Assembly: GCA_022508265.1 (NCBI GenBank)
Contig: JAFLVP010000001.1
Span: 62,001-126,000, forward strand
Direction of reading: 5' to 3'
Length of the DNA stretch: 64,000 nucleotides
From: Clostridiales bacterium
GTDB taxonomy: Bacteria > Bacillota > Clostridia > Christensenellales > Borkfalkiaceae
The notes under the pieces were generated by a model. The model worked only from the letters and a program-made list of their open reading frames with translations. It was not told where the DNA came from and did no database searches. Shown piece by piece: positions 24,628 through 33,533 of the stretch. Position 1 is the first letter of the stretch, and each line of letters begins with the position of its first letter. A program made the position numbers and the translations under genes.

Positions 24628-25845
24628 ATGATAAAAGATATAAACGAAATAACGAAGAATGCGGCAAAGGGTATGGTTTTCGGGACGCAGCGTTGCCGCA
24701 CGGTTTTGGACAGGCTGGGCAGTCCCGATTTAAAACTTGAAATTGTGCATATTGCGGGCACTAACGGCAAGGGCTCCGTTGCGGAGTATATGACGGGCAT
24801 TTTGGTCGCTGCGGGAAGGCACACGGGCACTTTCACGTCCCCTGCGGTATTTAGCTATAACGAACAGTTCAGGATAGACGGCGAACCCCTCGGCGATATA
24901 AAATTAAAGTCGTATATGGAGCAAGCCGTTAAAGCGGCGGAGGGAACGGGGGCGACTTCGTTCGAGATAGAAACTGCCGCGGCGCTGTACGCTTTTTATT
25001 GCGAAGGGTGCGAGTTTGCAGTGGTAGAGTGCGGATTGGGCGGCACATATGACGCAACTAACGCAATTTTGCGCAAAAAACTTGCACTCATTTCCACGGT
25101 TGCTTTGGAGCACACCGAGCACCTCGGGAAGAATATAAAAAGCATTTGCGAGCACAAATTCGGCATAGTTAAGGACTGCGAGGTCGTAGTAAGCGCACTT
25201 CAGCCCGACGAGGCGAAGGAGTTTTTCAAGAGCAAAAACGCGCCCTTTGCAGATGATAAAATTTGCATTTTAAATAGCGGACTTGACGGAACGGAGTTTA
25301 GTTACGGCGGGAATAAGTACAAGCTTTCCTGCGTCGGTTCTTACGCTCAACCCTACAACGCAGCCCTTGCAATAGAGGGTGCAAGAAGGCTTAAAATTGC
25401 CGAAAGTGCCATATATATGGGGGTCAATCACGCAAAACCACGTGGTAGAATAGAGGTAAAACTGGTGCGGGGCAGGACCTACCTGCTCGACGGTGCGCAC
25501 AACCCCGACAGCTTTAAGCCCCTTTCGGCCTTTTTAAAAAGCGGGGCGACGGACAGTGACAGAGTTATTATTTTCGGCTGTCTTGCCGATAAAGATATAG
25601 ACGGCAATTTGGCTCTGTTGCAGGGCTTGGCAAAATGTATAATTGCCGTTCAATGTGAAAGCGACAGGGCATTGTCGCTTGAAAAAGTACACGCTGCGTG
25701 CCAAAAATATTTTGCAAGCGCTCTCAAAGCGGACAGCGTTGAAGAAGCGTTGAATATGGCATCTGAAATTGCGAACACCGCCGTAGTATGCGGTTCTTTC
25801 ACACTCTTAAAGGAGGCAGACAAATGGATAGAGAGAGAGTTATAA
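24628..25845 (+). CDS. folC: Folylpolyglutamate synthase / dihydrofolate synthase
   Basis: The 405-residue Mur-ligase-type enzyme adds glutamate to dihydropteroate and folates using ATP. Visible are GSPDLKLEIVHIAGTNGKGSV (the P-loop GTNGKGS near residue 45), TGTFTSPAVFSYNEQFRIDG (the FolC-type TSPH/L-like substrate loop), VVECGLGGTYDATNA (Mg/ATP site), LISTVALEHTEHLG, YLLDGAHNPDSF and IIFGCLADKDI. ATG 24628 is chosen because the promoter -10 sits just upstream. It is the first gene of folC-folE-folP-folBK. Its last 22 bases overlap folE. Confidence 0.93.
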   Translation: MIKDINEITKNAAKGMVFGTQRCRTVLDRLGSPDLKLEIVHIAGTNGKGSVAEYMTGILVAAGRHTGTFTSPAVFSYNEQFRIDGEPLGDIKLKSYMEQAVKAAEGTGATSFEIETAAALYAFYCEGCEFAVVECGLGGTYDATNAILRKKLALISTVALEHTEHLGKNIKSICEHKFGIVKDCEVVVSALQPDEAKEFFKSKNAPFADDKICILNSGLDGTEFSYGGNKYKLSCVGSYAQPYNAALAIEGARRLKIAESAIYMGVNHAKPRGRIEVKLVRGRTYLLDGAHNPDSFKPLSAFLKSGATDSDRVIIFGCLADKDIDGNLALLQGLAKCIIAVQCESDRALSLEKVHAACQKYFASALKADSVEEALNMASEIANTAVVCGSFTLLKEADKWIEREL

Positions 25846-26372
25846 GGGCTGTAGAGGAGCTTTTGGACGCACTCGGCGAGGACAGAACGCGCGAGGGCTT
25901 AAAGGATACCCCGCGCCGCGTTGCCGACGCGTATGAGGAGTTGCTTTCGGGCGAGGGCAAAACTGCGGAGGAGCACCTTTCAAAGACCTTCACTTCAAGG
26001 TGCGGCGACGCAGTAATAGAGAGGGATATCTGGTTTTCGTCTACCTGCGAGCACCATTTAATGCCTTTTTTCGGCAAAATCGCAATCGCCTATATCCCCG
26101 ACGGAAAGGTTGTGGGGCTTTCCAAGCTTGCAAGAACGGTAGAGGTCTTTGCAAAGCGACTTCAGTTGCAGGAGAGGCTTACCGAACAGATAGCCGAAGA
26201 AATTGTTTTGCGCCTCAAACCCAAGGGCGTAATGGTCGTCTGCGAGGCGGAACACACCTGCATGACCTGCCGCGGAATAAAAAAAGCGGGCAGCAAAACG
26301 CTTACTTACTGCATTAAAGGAGAATTCCCCGATAAGCTTTCGGGCGAACTGTTGACGCTTTTGAGCAAATAG
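25824..26372 (+). CDS. folE: GTP cyclohydrolase I (type IA)
   Basis: The 182-residue enzyme converts GTP to 7,8-dihydroneopterin triphosphate, the first step of pterin synthesis. Motifs: ALGEDRTREGLKDTPRRVADAY, STCEHHLMPFFGKIAIAYIP with the zinc Cys and the catalytic His, VGLSKLARTVEVFAKRLQLQ, and AEHTCMTCRGIKK with the second zinc Cys. The start at ATG 25824 has AGGAGG eight bases upstream. The gene begins inside the folC end, so translation is coupled. Confidence 0.95.
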   Translation: MDRERVIRAVEELLDALGEDRTREGLKDTPRRVADAYEELLSGEGKTAEEHLSKTFTSRCGDAVIERDIWFSSTCEHHLMPFFGKIAIAYIPDGKVVGLSKLARTVEVFAKRLQLQERLTEQIAEEIVLRLKPKGVMVVCEAEHTCMTCRGIKKAGSKTLTYCIKGEFPDKLSGELLTLLSK

Positions 26373-26379
26373 TTTAAAA

Positions 26380-27162
26380 ATGAAAATCGGAAGCCGCATT
26401 TTTGAAAATCACACCTATATAATGGCGATAATAAATCTGACGCCCGACAGCTTTTGGGCGGAGAGCAGAAAGGGCGCGGACGACGTCCTTTTTGCTGTTG
26501 AAAGGGCGCAAAGGGAGGGTGCGGCGGTCATAGATATCGGCGCGCAGTCCACCCGCCCCGGCTATAAGGAGATAAGCGCGCAGGAGGAGATTGCACGCTT
26601 TGAAAAGCCTCTTGCGGCAATTAAAGAGAGGTTTGATATTCCCGTTTCGGTGGATACGTATTTTGCCGAAAGCGCACGGGCCGCGCTCGGGCTCGGTGCG
26701 GATATGATTAACGATATCTGGGGGCTTTCGCACGATGAGGATATGGCAAAAACAGTTGCAAAGTTTTCCGCCTCGGTATGCATAATGCACAACTCAAAAA
26801 CGCAGTTATCGGGGGATATATGGGGGGCAATTGAAAATTTTCTTGCAAAAAACGCTCAAAAAGCTCTCAATTTCGGAATTGATAAAGACAAGATTATATT
26901 GGACGGCGGAATAGGTTTTGCAAAAACGGTGGAGCAAAATTTCGAGCTGTTAAACGGCTATGAAAGGCTTAAAAGGCTCGGCTACCCCCTTCTTTTGGGG
27001 GCAAGCAGAAAATCTATGTTCGGCGGGAAGGCAGAGGACAGGCTTGCACCTACGCTTGAAAGCACCCGCCTTGCCGCAGAGAAAGGCGTGCTGTTCGTCC
27101 GCGTTCACGACGTAAAAGAGAACGCCGAAATCATCAAACAAACTTACGATAATATGCGATAA
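26380..27162 (+). CDS. folP: Dihydropteroate synthase
   Basis: The 260-residue TIM-barrel enzyme joins p-aminobenzoate to 6-hydroxymethyl-dihydropterin diphosphate; it is the sulfonamide target. Motifs: MAIINLTPDSFW near residue 14, VIDIGAQSTRPGYKEI, DTYFAESARAALGLGADMIND, IILDGGIGFAKTVEQN, LLLGASRKSMFG and VRVHDVKEN. It starts eight bases after folE. The usual F-S of TPDSFSDGG reads TPDSFWAES here, a modest departure. Confidence 0.94.
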   Translation: MKIGSRIFENHTYIMAIINLTPDSFWAESRKGADDVLFAVERAQREGAAVIDIGAQSTRPGYKEISAQEEIARFEKPLAAIKERFDIPVSVDTYFAESARAALGLGADMINDIWGLSHDEDMAKTVAKFSASVCIMHNSKTQLSGDIWGAIENFLAKNAQKALNFGIDKDKIILDGGIGFAKTVEQNFELLNGYERLKRLGYPLLLGASRKSMFGGKAEDRLAPTLESTRLAAEKGVLFVRVHDVKENAEIIKQTYDNMR

Positions 27163-27190
27163 ACGCGGTATATATGCGGGTGAATTGTAT
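27158..27190 (+). repeat. Possible degenerate copy of the intergenic repeat
   Basis: GATAAACGCGGTATATATGCGGGTGAATT, spanning the folP stop and the start of the folB-folK gene, keeps the order and spacing of the repeat with several changes. Weak. Confidence 0.35.
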
Positions 27191-27983
27191 GGATAGTATA
27201 AAAATACGCGGGCTTGAAGTAAATGCCTTGCACGGCGTTTTTGACAGCGAAAAGATTCAAAAACAGCCGTTTATATTTGATGTGGATTTGGAGTTGGACT
27301 TCTTCGGCGCGGCTGAATACGACGACTTGAATAAAACGGTAAACTACGCCGAGGTGTGCAATCTCATAGTGGAAATTGCCTCGAAAAACACTTTTTCGCT
27401 CATAGAAAAGCTTGCATACGAGTGCGCCTTCGGAATTTTGGACAGCTTTCCCGTTCAAGGCGTTAAAATTACAGTGTGGAAGCCGCAAGCGCCCATAGAG
27501 CACAAATTCGGAAACGTTGGCGTAACCGTCGGCTGTCGCCGCGAGCGAGTGCTTTTGTCTTTAGGTTCAAGTATGGGGGATAGAAAGGGCTACCTCGATT
27601 TTGCAATAAACCGATTAAATTCAACGCGCGGTATCAAGGTCAAAAAGGTGTCCTCGTATATCCAAACACCGCCCTACGGCGGAGTAGCACAAAATTCTTT
27701 TTTGAACTGTGCGGCGGAAATTCAGACTTATCTTACGCCCGGCGCCCTTTTAGAGGAAATTCACGCGATTGAAAGCGAGGGCAAAAGAGAGCGCACGGTG
27801 CGCTGGGGGGACAGAACGCTCGATATCGATATAATTTTCTTCGGCGATAAGATTATTTGCGAGGACAATCTTACAATTCCGCATGCGGACTACAAAAACC
27901 GCCCCTTCGTTTTGCAGCCTTTAAAGGAAATTGCTCCCGATTTTGTGTGTCCGCTAATAGGGAAAAGGCTGTGTGAACTATAA
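27189..27983 (+). CDS. folBK: FolB-FolK fusion: dihydroneopterin aldolase / HPPK
   Basis: The protein has 264 residues from ATG 27189; an in-frame ATG at 27174 is possible. Residues 1-115 are dihydroneopterin aldolase (IKIRGLEVNALHGVFDSEK, YDDLNKTVNYAEVCNLI, ITVWKPQAP). Residues 120-264 are 6-hydroxymethyl-7,8-dihydropterin pyrophosphokinase (VLLSLGSSMGDRKGYLDFAI, SSYIQTPPYGGVAQNSFLNC, RTVRWGDRTLDIDIIFFG, IPHADYKNRPFVLQPLKEI). It performs two successive steps between FolE and FolP products. The fused order B-K is common in Clostridia. It is the last gene of the folate operon. Confidence 0.94.
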   Translation: MDSIKIRGLEVNALHGVFDSEKIQKQPFIFDVDLELDFFGAAEYDDLNKTVNYAEVCNLIVEIASKNTFSLIEKLAYECAFGILDSFPVQGVKITVWKPQAPIEHKFGNVGVTVGCRRERVLLSLGSSMGDRKGYLDFAINRLNSTRGIKVKKVSSYIQTPPYGGVAQNSFLNCAAEIQTYLTPGALLEEIHAIESEGKRERTVRWGDRTLDIDIIFFGDKIICEDNLTIPHADYKNRPFVLQPLKEIAPDFVCPLIGKRLCEL

Positions 27984-27987
27984 AGTC

Positions 27988-28013
27988 TTTGTGCACTTTG
28001 CACAAAAATTTTT
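27988..28013 (+). terminator. Terminator of the folate operon
   Basis: TTTGTGCA pairs with TGCACAAA around a three-base loop, followed by AATTTTT. Confidence 0.6.
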
Positions 28014-28021
28014 AAAAAATA

Positions 28022-28050
28022 TGTACAAAATTAAAATAATATGGTATAAT
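28022..28050 (+). promoter_or_regulatory. Promoter of the ppx/gppA-like gene
   Basis: TGTACA (28022-28027), 17-base spacer, TATAAT (28045-28050); a second TATAAT-like hexamer lies about ten bases further on. The leader is about 50 bases. Confidence 0.55.
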
Positions 28051-28109
28051 TAGTATAATCGATAATTTCGGCTAAAACGCAACTTTCAATTGCCGTGGGA
28101 GGTAATTTC

Positions 28110-29624
28110 TTGGAAAAAATAGGCATTATTGATTTGGGCTCGAATTCTGCAAGGCTTGTCATCGTCAACCTGTTTGCCGACGGGTATTTTATGGTCGTTG
28201 ACGAATTGAAAGAGAGCGTAAGACTCGGTCAGGACATGGAGCGAGACGGCTTTTTAAAGCCTGCCCGTGTAGCCGAGACTATTAAAACTTTGAAAATGTT
28301 CCGTAAACTGTGTGACGCAAGCGGCGTTACGCGCATCATTGCCGTTGCAACCGAGGCGGTAAGGCGCGCGAAGAATCAGCGCAGCTTTCTTGACGAAATT
28401 CAGGCAAACTGCGGAATTAAAATTCGCGTTTTGACTGCGGAGGAGGAGGCGATTTACGTCTATCGAGGCGTAATCAATTCGATGGACATACCCAAGGGTA
28501 TCGTGCTTGAAATCGGCGGCGGCTCCACCAAAATAATATATTACAACCGCAGAAATATGTTAAACTACGTCACTTTGCCCTTCGGTGCGGTTACGCTTAC
28601 GGGGCTGTTCTCGGGCGACGGGTTAAAGCCCGAGGAGCAGGCGGCAAAGATAGAGGAGTTCTTTACCGAGCAGCTAAAACAGGTCGAGTGGCTCAAAGAG
28701 GTCGACCCCGACGTTCAAATGATAGGCGTGGGCGGCTCGTTCAGAAACCTATTCAAAATAACCAAGATGGTCAAAAAGTACCCTCTTGATACCGTCCACA
28801 ACTACAAGATGATGGTAGAGGAATTCACGTCCGTCTACGATATGATTAAAGTGCTCGATTTGGACAAAAAGAAGAAGATTAAGGGACTTTCCGCAGAGCG
28901 TGCGGACATATTGCCCGCGGCGCTTGCCGTTATAAAGTCGTTCGTAAGCTTTATGCAGGTCGATTCGTTCACGTTCTCGGGCTCGGGACTCCGTGAGGGT
29001 ATTATGTTTAATCAGGCCCTTCCCATGACGCTTGAAAAGCCGGTGTCGGACGTTTTGAACTACTCGCTTACAACTCTCGTAAAATATTACGACTGCGACG
29101 AAAGCCACGTGGAGCACGTAGTAAATTTGAGTATTCAGCTCTTTAAACAGCTCCGCGTTCTGCATAAATTCCCGAGGCAGTATCTCAAAATACTCAAAGT
29201 TGCGGCTATGCTCCACGACTGCGGTATGAGGATAAAGTACTACAACCATCAGCACCACAGCTGGTATATGATTATGAATTCAACGCTGTACGGCGTAACG
29301 CACAGGGATGTCGTACTGGCGGCGTTCACGGCGTGCTGCCACAAGAAAGAGGACATCAATCCTTACGACTGGGCGCGCTATAAGGATTTAGTTTGCGAGG
29401 AGGATTTGGAAGTTGTCAAAAAGCTCGGCGTTATGCTCCGCATAGCAGAGAGCTTGGACAGGGCAAATTCCGGCACTATCAAGGGCATCAACTGCGATAT
29501 TTTGGGTGATTCGGTCATAATGAAGACCGAAGTTGTGGGCGACGCCTCACTTGAAATTCGCAACGCTATGAAAGCGGCTACGGAGTTCAGGAAGTTCTTC
29601 CACAAAAACCTTGAAATTTTATAA
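28110..29624 (+). CDS. Ppx/GppA-type exopolyphosphatase with C-terminal HD domain
   Basis: The protein has 504 residues. TTG 28110 is chosen because TGGGAGGT ends eight bases upstream; a GTG at 28095 would leave no site. The actin-fold phosphatase domain has GIIDLGSNSARLVIV at the start, AVATEAVRRAKN, EEEAIYVYRGV and LEIGGGSTKIIYY. The C-terminal half carries the HD pattern (AAMLHDCGMRIKYYNHQHHSWYMI), with further helical HD residues to about 450. Such enzymes hydrolyse polyphosphate or pppGpp; the two activities cannot be separated from sequence. Confidence 0.88.
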   Translation: MEKIGIIDLGSNSARLVIVNLFADGYFMVVDELKESVRLGQDMERDGFLKPARVAETIKTLKMFRKLCDASGVTRIIAVATEAVRRAKNQRSFLDEIQANCGIKIRVLTAEEEAIYVYRGVINSMDIPKGIVLEIGGGSTKIIYYNRRNMLNYVTLPFGAVTLTGLFSGDGLKPEEQAAKIEEFFTEQLKQVEWLKEVDPDVQMIGVGGSFRNLFKITKMVKKYPLDTVHNYKMMVEEFTSVYDMIKVLDLDKKKKIKGLSAERADILPAALAVIKSFVSFMQVDSFTFSGSGLREGIMFNQALPMTLEKPVSDVLNYSLTTLVKYYDCDESHVEHVVNLSIQLFKQLRVLHKFPRQYLKILKVAAMLHDCGMRIKYYNHQHHSWYMIMNSTLYGVTHRDVVLAAFTACCHKKEDINPYDWARYKDLVCEEDLEVVKKLGVMLRIAESLDRANSGTIKGINCDILGDSVIMKTEVVGDASLEIRNAMKAATEFRKFFHKNLEIL

Positions 29625-29636
29625 TAATATGATAAA

Positions 29637-29678
29637 TGCCACTTCCCAGGTGGTTAAAATGCCACCGCGAGAGTGGCA
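29637..29678 (+). promoter_or_regulatory. Nested hairpin in the leader of maf
   Basis: The outer arm TGCCACT (29637-29643) pairs with AGTGGCA (29672-29678). Inside it GGTGG (29649-29653) pairs with CCACC (29662-29666). No T run follows, so it is not a terminator. It ends 18 bases before the maf ATG and may control translation or RNA stability. Confidence 0.5.
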
Positions 29679-29696
29679 TATTTACTAATTGAAAAA

Positions 29697-30257
29697 ATGC
29701 AATTTATTTTGGCAAGCGCTTCGCCGCGCAGAAAAGAATTACTTTCATATATACTTACAAGCTTTGACGTCGTACCGTCGCAAGCCGAGGAAGAGGTCAA
29801 CATTTCGCTCTTTCCCGAGCAGATGGCGTGCTCGCTTGCAGAGCGCAAATGCGATGCGGTTTTTAAAAAAAACAGACAGAAAACCGTCATCGGGTGCGAC
29901 ACCATAGTTGTCTATAACGGCGAAATTTTAGGCAAGCCCAAAAACAGAGAGGACGCCGTCCAAACCTTGAAAAAGCTTTCGGGCAAAACGCACCTCGTAA
30001 TGACGGGCGTGTGCGTTCAGAACGCATTTAAAAAGGTTGTAAACTTTGAAGTGACCGAGGTTAAATTCAATATTTTAACCGACGAATTTATTGAAAAGTA
30101 CGTAAACGGCGGTTCGCCTATGGACAAGGCGGGCAGCTACGGCATACAGGACGAAGGTGTCGTAAAGGAGTATTTCGGCAGTTTTACAAACGTGGTGGGA
30201 CTGCCCGTTACGCTGACGAAGAAAATGATTGAAGAGGTACTGAACAGCGATGAATAA
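29697..30257 (+). CDS. maf: Maf-family nucleotide pyrophosphatase
   Basis: The 186-residue enzyme hydrolyses modified or canonical nucleoside triphosphates (dTTP/UTP type). Motifs: FILASASPRRKELL near the start, VVPSQAEE, VIGCDTIVVYNGEILGKPKN with the catalytic Asp, MTGVCV, and DKAGSYGIQDEG. ATG 29697 is used because the family always begins at I-L-A-S-x-S-P-R-R; a GTG at 29673 would add MAYLLIEK. No strong ribosome-binding site is seen. It overlaps the actin-like gene by eight bases, recalling the maf-mreB order of Bacilli. Confidence 0.92.
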   Translation: MQFILASASPRRKELLSYILTSFDVVPSQAEEEVNISLFPEQMACSLAERKCDAVFKKNRQKTVIGCDTIVVYNGEILGKPKNREDAVQTLKKLSGKTHLVMTGVCVQNAFKKVVNFEVTEVKFNILTDEFIEKYVNGGSPMDKAGSYGIQDEGVVKEYFGSFTNVVGLPVTLTKKMIEEVLNSDE

Positions 30258-31269
30258 AATTGCCGTTGACATGGGTTCGGGCTTAACTAAAATATACATG
30301 CCCGGCTGCGGCGTGGTGCTTGTGGAAGCTACCTGCATAGCCGTTGAAGAATATAAAGAGGGCGGGGAGAAGAAGATTGCCGTCAAAGCCTATGGAGATA
30401 AGGCGCGCGCCCTTTCGGGCAGAGCGGCGCAGGGTACCCGCATAGTCAACCCCGTGTACGAAGGGGATATCGTCAGCGAAGAGCTTGCGGTATGGCTATT
30501 CGAATATTTTTTGGAAAAGATAGAGATAAATCACAAAAAGGCAAAGCGCACGGAGGTCTTATTTATCTTGCCCTGCGGCGTGAAGAGCGACGTGCGGCTT
30601 AAATATTTGAGATTGGCGCAAAGCTGTGGAATTCCCACCGTCTACTTTACTCTTACTCCCTTTGCAGCCGTGCTCGGGCACAATCTTGCAATAAGCGAAA
30701 GCATGCCTATGTTCTCGCTCGACATAGGTCACTCTATGGCAAATATCGCGGCGTTCTCGCAGGACGGAATAATTTACGGCTTGAGCGTAAGCGTCGGAGG
30801 CGGACATATTGATACCGCCATAATCGACGAGGTCGCCGACGCATTTAATTTGAGAATAGGTACTTTAACTTCCGAGCGCATAAAAAATTCGGTGGGAAGT
30901 CTGCTTTCCGACGATAACAAGATGACTATTGCGGACGGAAGGGATTTAGATACGGGCGTCCCGACGTCGGTTGCCGTTTACAGCGGCGAAATTTACGACG
31001 TAATTACCTCGTATATAGATAAAATTTTGGAATACGTTGCTATAGTGTTGTCTAAACTCCCCGCAGAGGTAGCATCTTCGGTTATGCGCGGCGGAATATA
31101 CGTTTCGGGCGGACTTTTCAAAATGGACGGACTTACGGAGTACGTTGAAGAAAAACTGGGTATTCCCGTTAACGTGCCTGAGGAAGTTCAGCTTGCGCAG
31201 GTCATCGGAGGCGGTACCATTCTTGCAAGCGATACGCTGCTTGAAAAATTTTCAACCGAAGAGGAGTAA
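30250..31269 (+). CDS. Divergent MreB-like actin homologue
   Basis: The protein has 339 residues. The actin-fold nucleotide motifs are present: VDMGSGLTKIYMPG at the start (phosphate 1), SLDIGHSMANIAAF near residue 158 (phosphate 2), SVGGGHIDTAII, and IYVSGGLFKMDGL (adenosine). It is the length of MreB/Mbl. The start differs from the canonical MreB I-D-L-G-T-A-N-T, and mreC and mreD do not follow. A rod-shape role is the default reading, coupled to maf by an eight-base overlap. It could instead be a specialised, sporulation- or division-linked paralogue. Confidence 0.82.
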   Translation: MNKIAVDMGSGLTKIYMPGCGVVLVEATCIAVEEYKEGGEKKIAVKAYGDKARALSGRAAQGTRIVNPVYEGDIVSEELAVWLFEYFLEKIEINHKKAKRTEVLFILPCGVKSDVRLKYLRLAQSCGIPTVYFTLTPFAAVLGHNLAISESMPMFSLDIGHSMANIAAFSQDGIIYGLSVSVGGGHIDTAIIDEVADAFNLRIGTLTSERIKNSVGSLLSDDNKMTIADGRDLDTGVPTSVAVYSGEIYDVITSYIDKILEYVAIVLSKLPAEVASSVMRGGIYVSGGLFKMDGLTEYVEEKLGIPVNVPEEVQLAQVIGGGTILASDTLLEKFSTEEE

Positions 31270-31288
31270 CTTAAACACGCGAGCTTAT

Positions 31289-31316
31289 AAAAAGAAGTTT
31301 AACGACTTCTTTTTTT
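31289..31316 (+). terminator. Terminator after the mreB-like gene
   Basis: AAAAAGAAGT pairs with ACTTCTTTTT around a six-base loop, followed by further T. Confidence 0.8.
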
Positions 31317-31339
31317 AAAGCTTAATTGCATTATAAAAT

Positions 31340-31376
31340 AATTACCCCCAATATATGGCTTAATTAAGGGCATTTT
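31340..31376 (-). repeat. Interspersed intergenic repeat, copy 4 (inverted)
   Basis: AATTACCCCCAATATATGG then CTTAATTAAGGGCATTTT, the reverse complement of copies 1 and 2, ending 12 bases before the lepA ATG. Confidence 0.75.
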
Positions 31377-31387
31377 TCGAGAAAAAT

Positions 31388-33193
31388 ATGAGCAAAAAAA
31401 ATATTCGCAACTTTTGTATAATAGCACACATCGACCACGGCAAGAGCACGCTTGCCGACAGACTTATGGAGCGTACCGGACAGGTGTCCGAGCGCGATAT
31501 GGAGGCGCAGCTTCTCGACTCAATGGACATTGAAAAAGAGCGCGGCATAACCATAAAGCTCACGCCCGTAAGAATGTTTTATAAGGCAAAAGACGGCGTG
31601 GAGTACGAGTTTAATTTAATCGACACCCCGGGTCACGTGGACTTTACCTATGAAGTTTCCCGTTCACTCGCTGCGTGCGAGGGAGCAATTTTAATAGTTG
31701 ACGCAACGCAGGGCGTAGAGGCGCAGACGCTTGCCAACGTATATCTTGCGCTTGAAAACAACCTTGAAATTCTGCCCGTAATAAATAAAATAGACTTGGC
31801 TTCCGCCCGTCCCGACGATGCAAAAAACGAGGTGGAGGAAGTCATAGGACTCGACGCAAGCTATGCTCCCTTAATTTCGGCAAAAGAGGGAACGAACATA
31901 GACGAGGTGCTTGAAGATATCGTCAAGTACTTCCCCGCACCCGAAGGCGACGAGAACGCACCTCTGAAAGCGCTCATTTTCGACAGCTATTACGACAATT
32001 ATAAGGGTGTAATTTTATTCGTACGCATAAAGGATGGCGCCGTTAAGGCGGGGGATAAAATTAAGACCTTCCGCTCGGACAAGGTGTACGAGGTGGTTGA
32101 AACGGGCGTGTTCAGCCCCAATCTTTCGCCCAAGCCCATACTTTCTGCGGGCGACGTAGGCTATATTGCCGCGTCCATAAAGTCAATTCAGGACGTGGCG
32201 GTGGGCGATACCGTTCTTCGTTCCGACGACCCCAATCCCCAGCCACTGCCCGGCTATAAAAAGGTTCAAAGCGTGGTCTTTTGCGGAATTTATCCGCTTG
32301 ACGGCAGTAAATTCAACGATTTAAAGGACGCAATTTTGAAGTTGCAGCTCAACGACGCCTCGCTTTTATTCGAACCCGACAGCTCTGTTGCACTCGGCTT
32401 CGGCTTCAGATGCGGATTTTTGGGGCTTTTGCATATGGAGATTATCCAGGAGCGCATAGAGCGCGAGTTCGGGTTGGATATCATAACGACCGCGCCCTCC
32501 GTCAGCTACAAGGTGGTTAAAACCAACGGAGAGGAAATTTTCGTGGACAATCCCTCGCACCTTCCCCCTGTTTCGGAGATAGAGCATATGGAAGAGCCCA
32601 TAGTCAAGGCGGATATCTATTCCCCGCCCGACTATCTCGGGCAGATTATGGATTTGTGCAGGGAAAAGAGGGGAGTATTCCTTCAAATGACCTATATGGA
32701 CAAGAGCCGTGTGCGCCTTGAATACAGGCTCCCCCTCAACGAAATTATTTTCGACTTTTTCGACGCGGTAAAATCGCGCACCCGCGGCTACGCAAGCTTT
32801 GACTACGAGCTTGTCGGCTACGAGCGCAGTAAGCTCGTAAAACTCGATATTTTATTGAACGGCGAAGTTTGCGACGCACTCTCAATGATAGTGCACGAGG
32901 ATTCGGCGTACACTCGCGGCAGAACGCTCTGCGAAAACCTTAAAGACGCCATTCCCCGCCAACTCTTCGAAGTGCCCGTGCAGGCGGCAATAGGCGGAAA
33001 AATTATTGCAAGAGAAACGGTTAAGGCGGTCAGAAAGGACGTGCTTGCAAAGTGCTACGGCGGAGATATTACGAGAAAGAAAAAGCTTTTGGAAAAGCAG
33101 AAAGAGGGCAAAAAGCGTATGCGTCAGATAGGCAACGTCGAAGTGCCAAGTGAGGTCTTTATGCAGATTTTAAAGACCAACAAGGACAAATAA
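31388..33193 (+). CDS. lepA: Elongation factor 4 (LepA), ribosomal back-translocase GTPase
   Basis: The protein has 601 residues. The G domain has [16 protein letters not shown] (P-loop), the switch [30 protein letters not shown] and [11 protein letters not shown]. The LepA-specific C-terminal domain is present, including [21 protein letters not shown] and the basic end [20 protein letters not shown], which separates it from EF-G. It remodels ribosomes during stress or biogenesis. There is no visible Shine-Dalgarno before the ATG. Intergenic repeats flank the gene on both sides. Confidence 0.97.
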   Translation: MSKKNIRNFCIIAHIDHGKSTLADRLMERTGQVSERDMEAQLLDSMDIEKERGITIKLTPVRMFYKAKDGVEYEFNLIDTPGHVDFTYEVSRSLAACEGAILIVDATQGVEAQTLANVYLALENNLEILPVINKIDLASARPDDAKNEVEEVIGLDASYAPLISAKEGTNIDEVLEDIVKYFPAPEGDENAPLKALIFDSYYDNYKGVILFVRIKDGAVKAGDKIKTFRSDKVYEVVETGVFSPNLSPKPILSAGDVGYIAASIKSIQDVAVGDTVLRSDDPNPQPLPGYKKVQSVVFCGIYPLDGSKFNDLKDAILKLQLNDASLLFEPDSSVALGFGFRCGFLGLLHMEIIQERIEREFGLDIITTAPSVSYKVVKTNGEEIFVDNPSHLPPVSEIEHMEEPIVKADIYSPPDYLGQIMDLCREKRGVFLQMTYMDKSRVRLEYRLPLNEIIFDFFDAVKSRTRGYASFDYELVGYERSKLVKLDILLNGEVCDALSMIVHEDSAYTRGRTLCENLKDAIPRQLFEVPVQAAIGGKIIARETVKAVRKDVLAKCYGGDITRKKKLLEKQKEGKKRMRQIGNVEVPSEVFMQILKTNKDK

Positions 33194-33218
33194 TTAAGGT
33201 ATATATTTGGGTTAATTC
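33191..33218 (+). repeat. Interspersed intergenic repeat, copy 5 (diverged)
   Basis: TAATTAAGGTATATATTTGG and then GTTAATTCAATTT, at the lepA stop; its end abuts the TTG start of the MGMT-family gene. Confidence 0.6.
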
Positions 33219-33221
33219 AAT

Positions 33222-33533
33222 TTGGAAGGGTTTTTTGAACGGGTTTACGAGGAAGTTAAAAAGATACCCCGCGGCAAGGTTGCAACCTACGGGGATATTG
33301 CAAGGGCTGTCGGAGCACCTCGGTGTGCCCGACAAGTCGGCTGGGCTTTGCACTGCAATCCGCATTTCGGGATAGTGCCCTGTCACAGGGTCGTTTTTGC
33401 CGACGGTTCGCTCACTCCCGGCTTTGGTTTCGGGGGCATAGATATTCAGAAAGATATGCTCGTATCAGAGGGTGTAGAGGTTTCAAAAGACTACAAAATA
33501 AATTTGAAAAAGTACCGTAACGGAGGCATATAG
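33222..33533 (+). CDS. MGMT-family DNA-binding domain protein with active-site Cys
   Basis: The protein has 103 residues and consists only of the C-terminal DNA-binding/active domain of O6-methylguanine-DNA methyltransferases: IPRGKVATYGDIARAVG, ARQVGWALHCNP and VPCHRVVFADG, ending GFGFGGIDIQKDMLVSEGV. The P-C-H-R motif keeps the alkyl-accepting cysteine, so it is not a typical alkyltransferase-like protein, in which Trp or Ala replaces Cys. The separate N-terminal domain is missing. It starts at TTG and its stop overlaps the hemW GTG. It may repair O6-alkylguanine or flag lesions for excision repair. Confidence 0.85.
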   Translation: MEGFFERVYEEVKKIPRGKVATYGDIARAVGAPRCARQVGWALHCNPHFGIVPCHRVVFADGSLTPGFGFGGIDIQKDMLVSEGVEVSKDYKINLKKYRNGGI

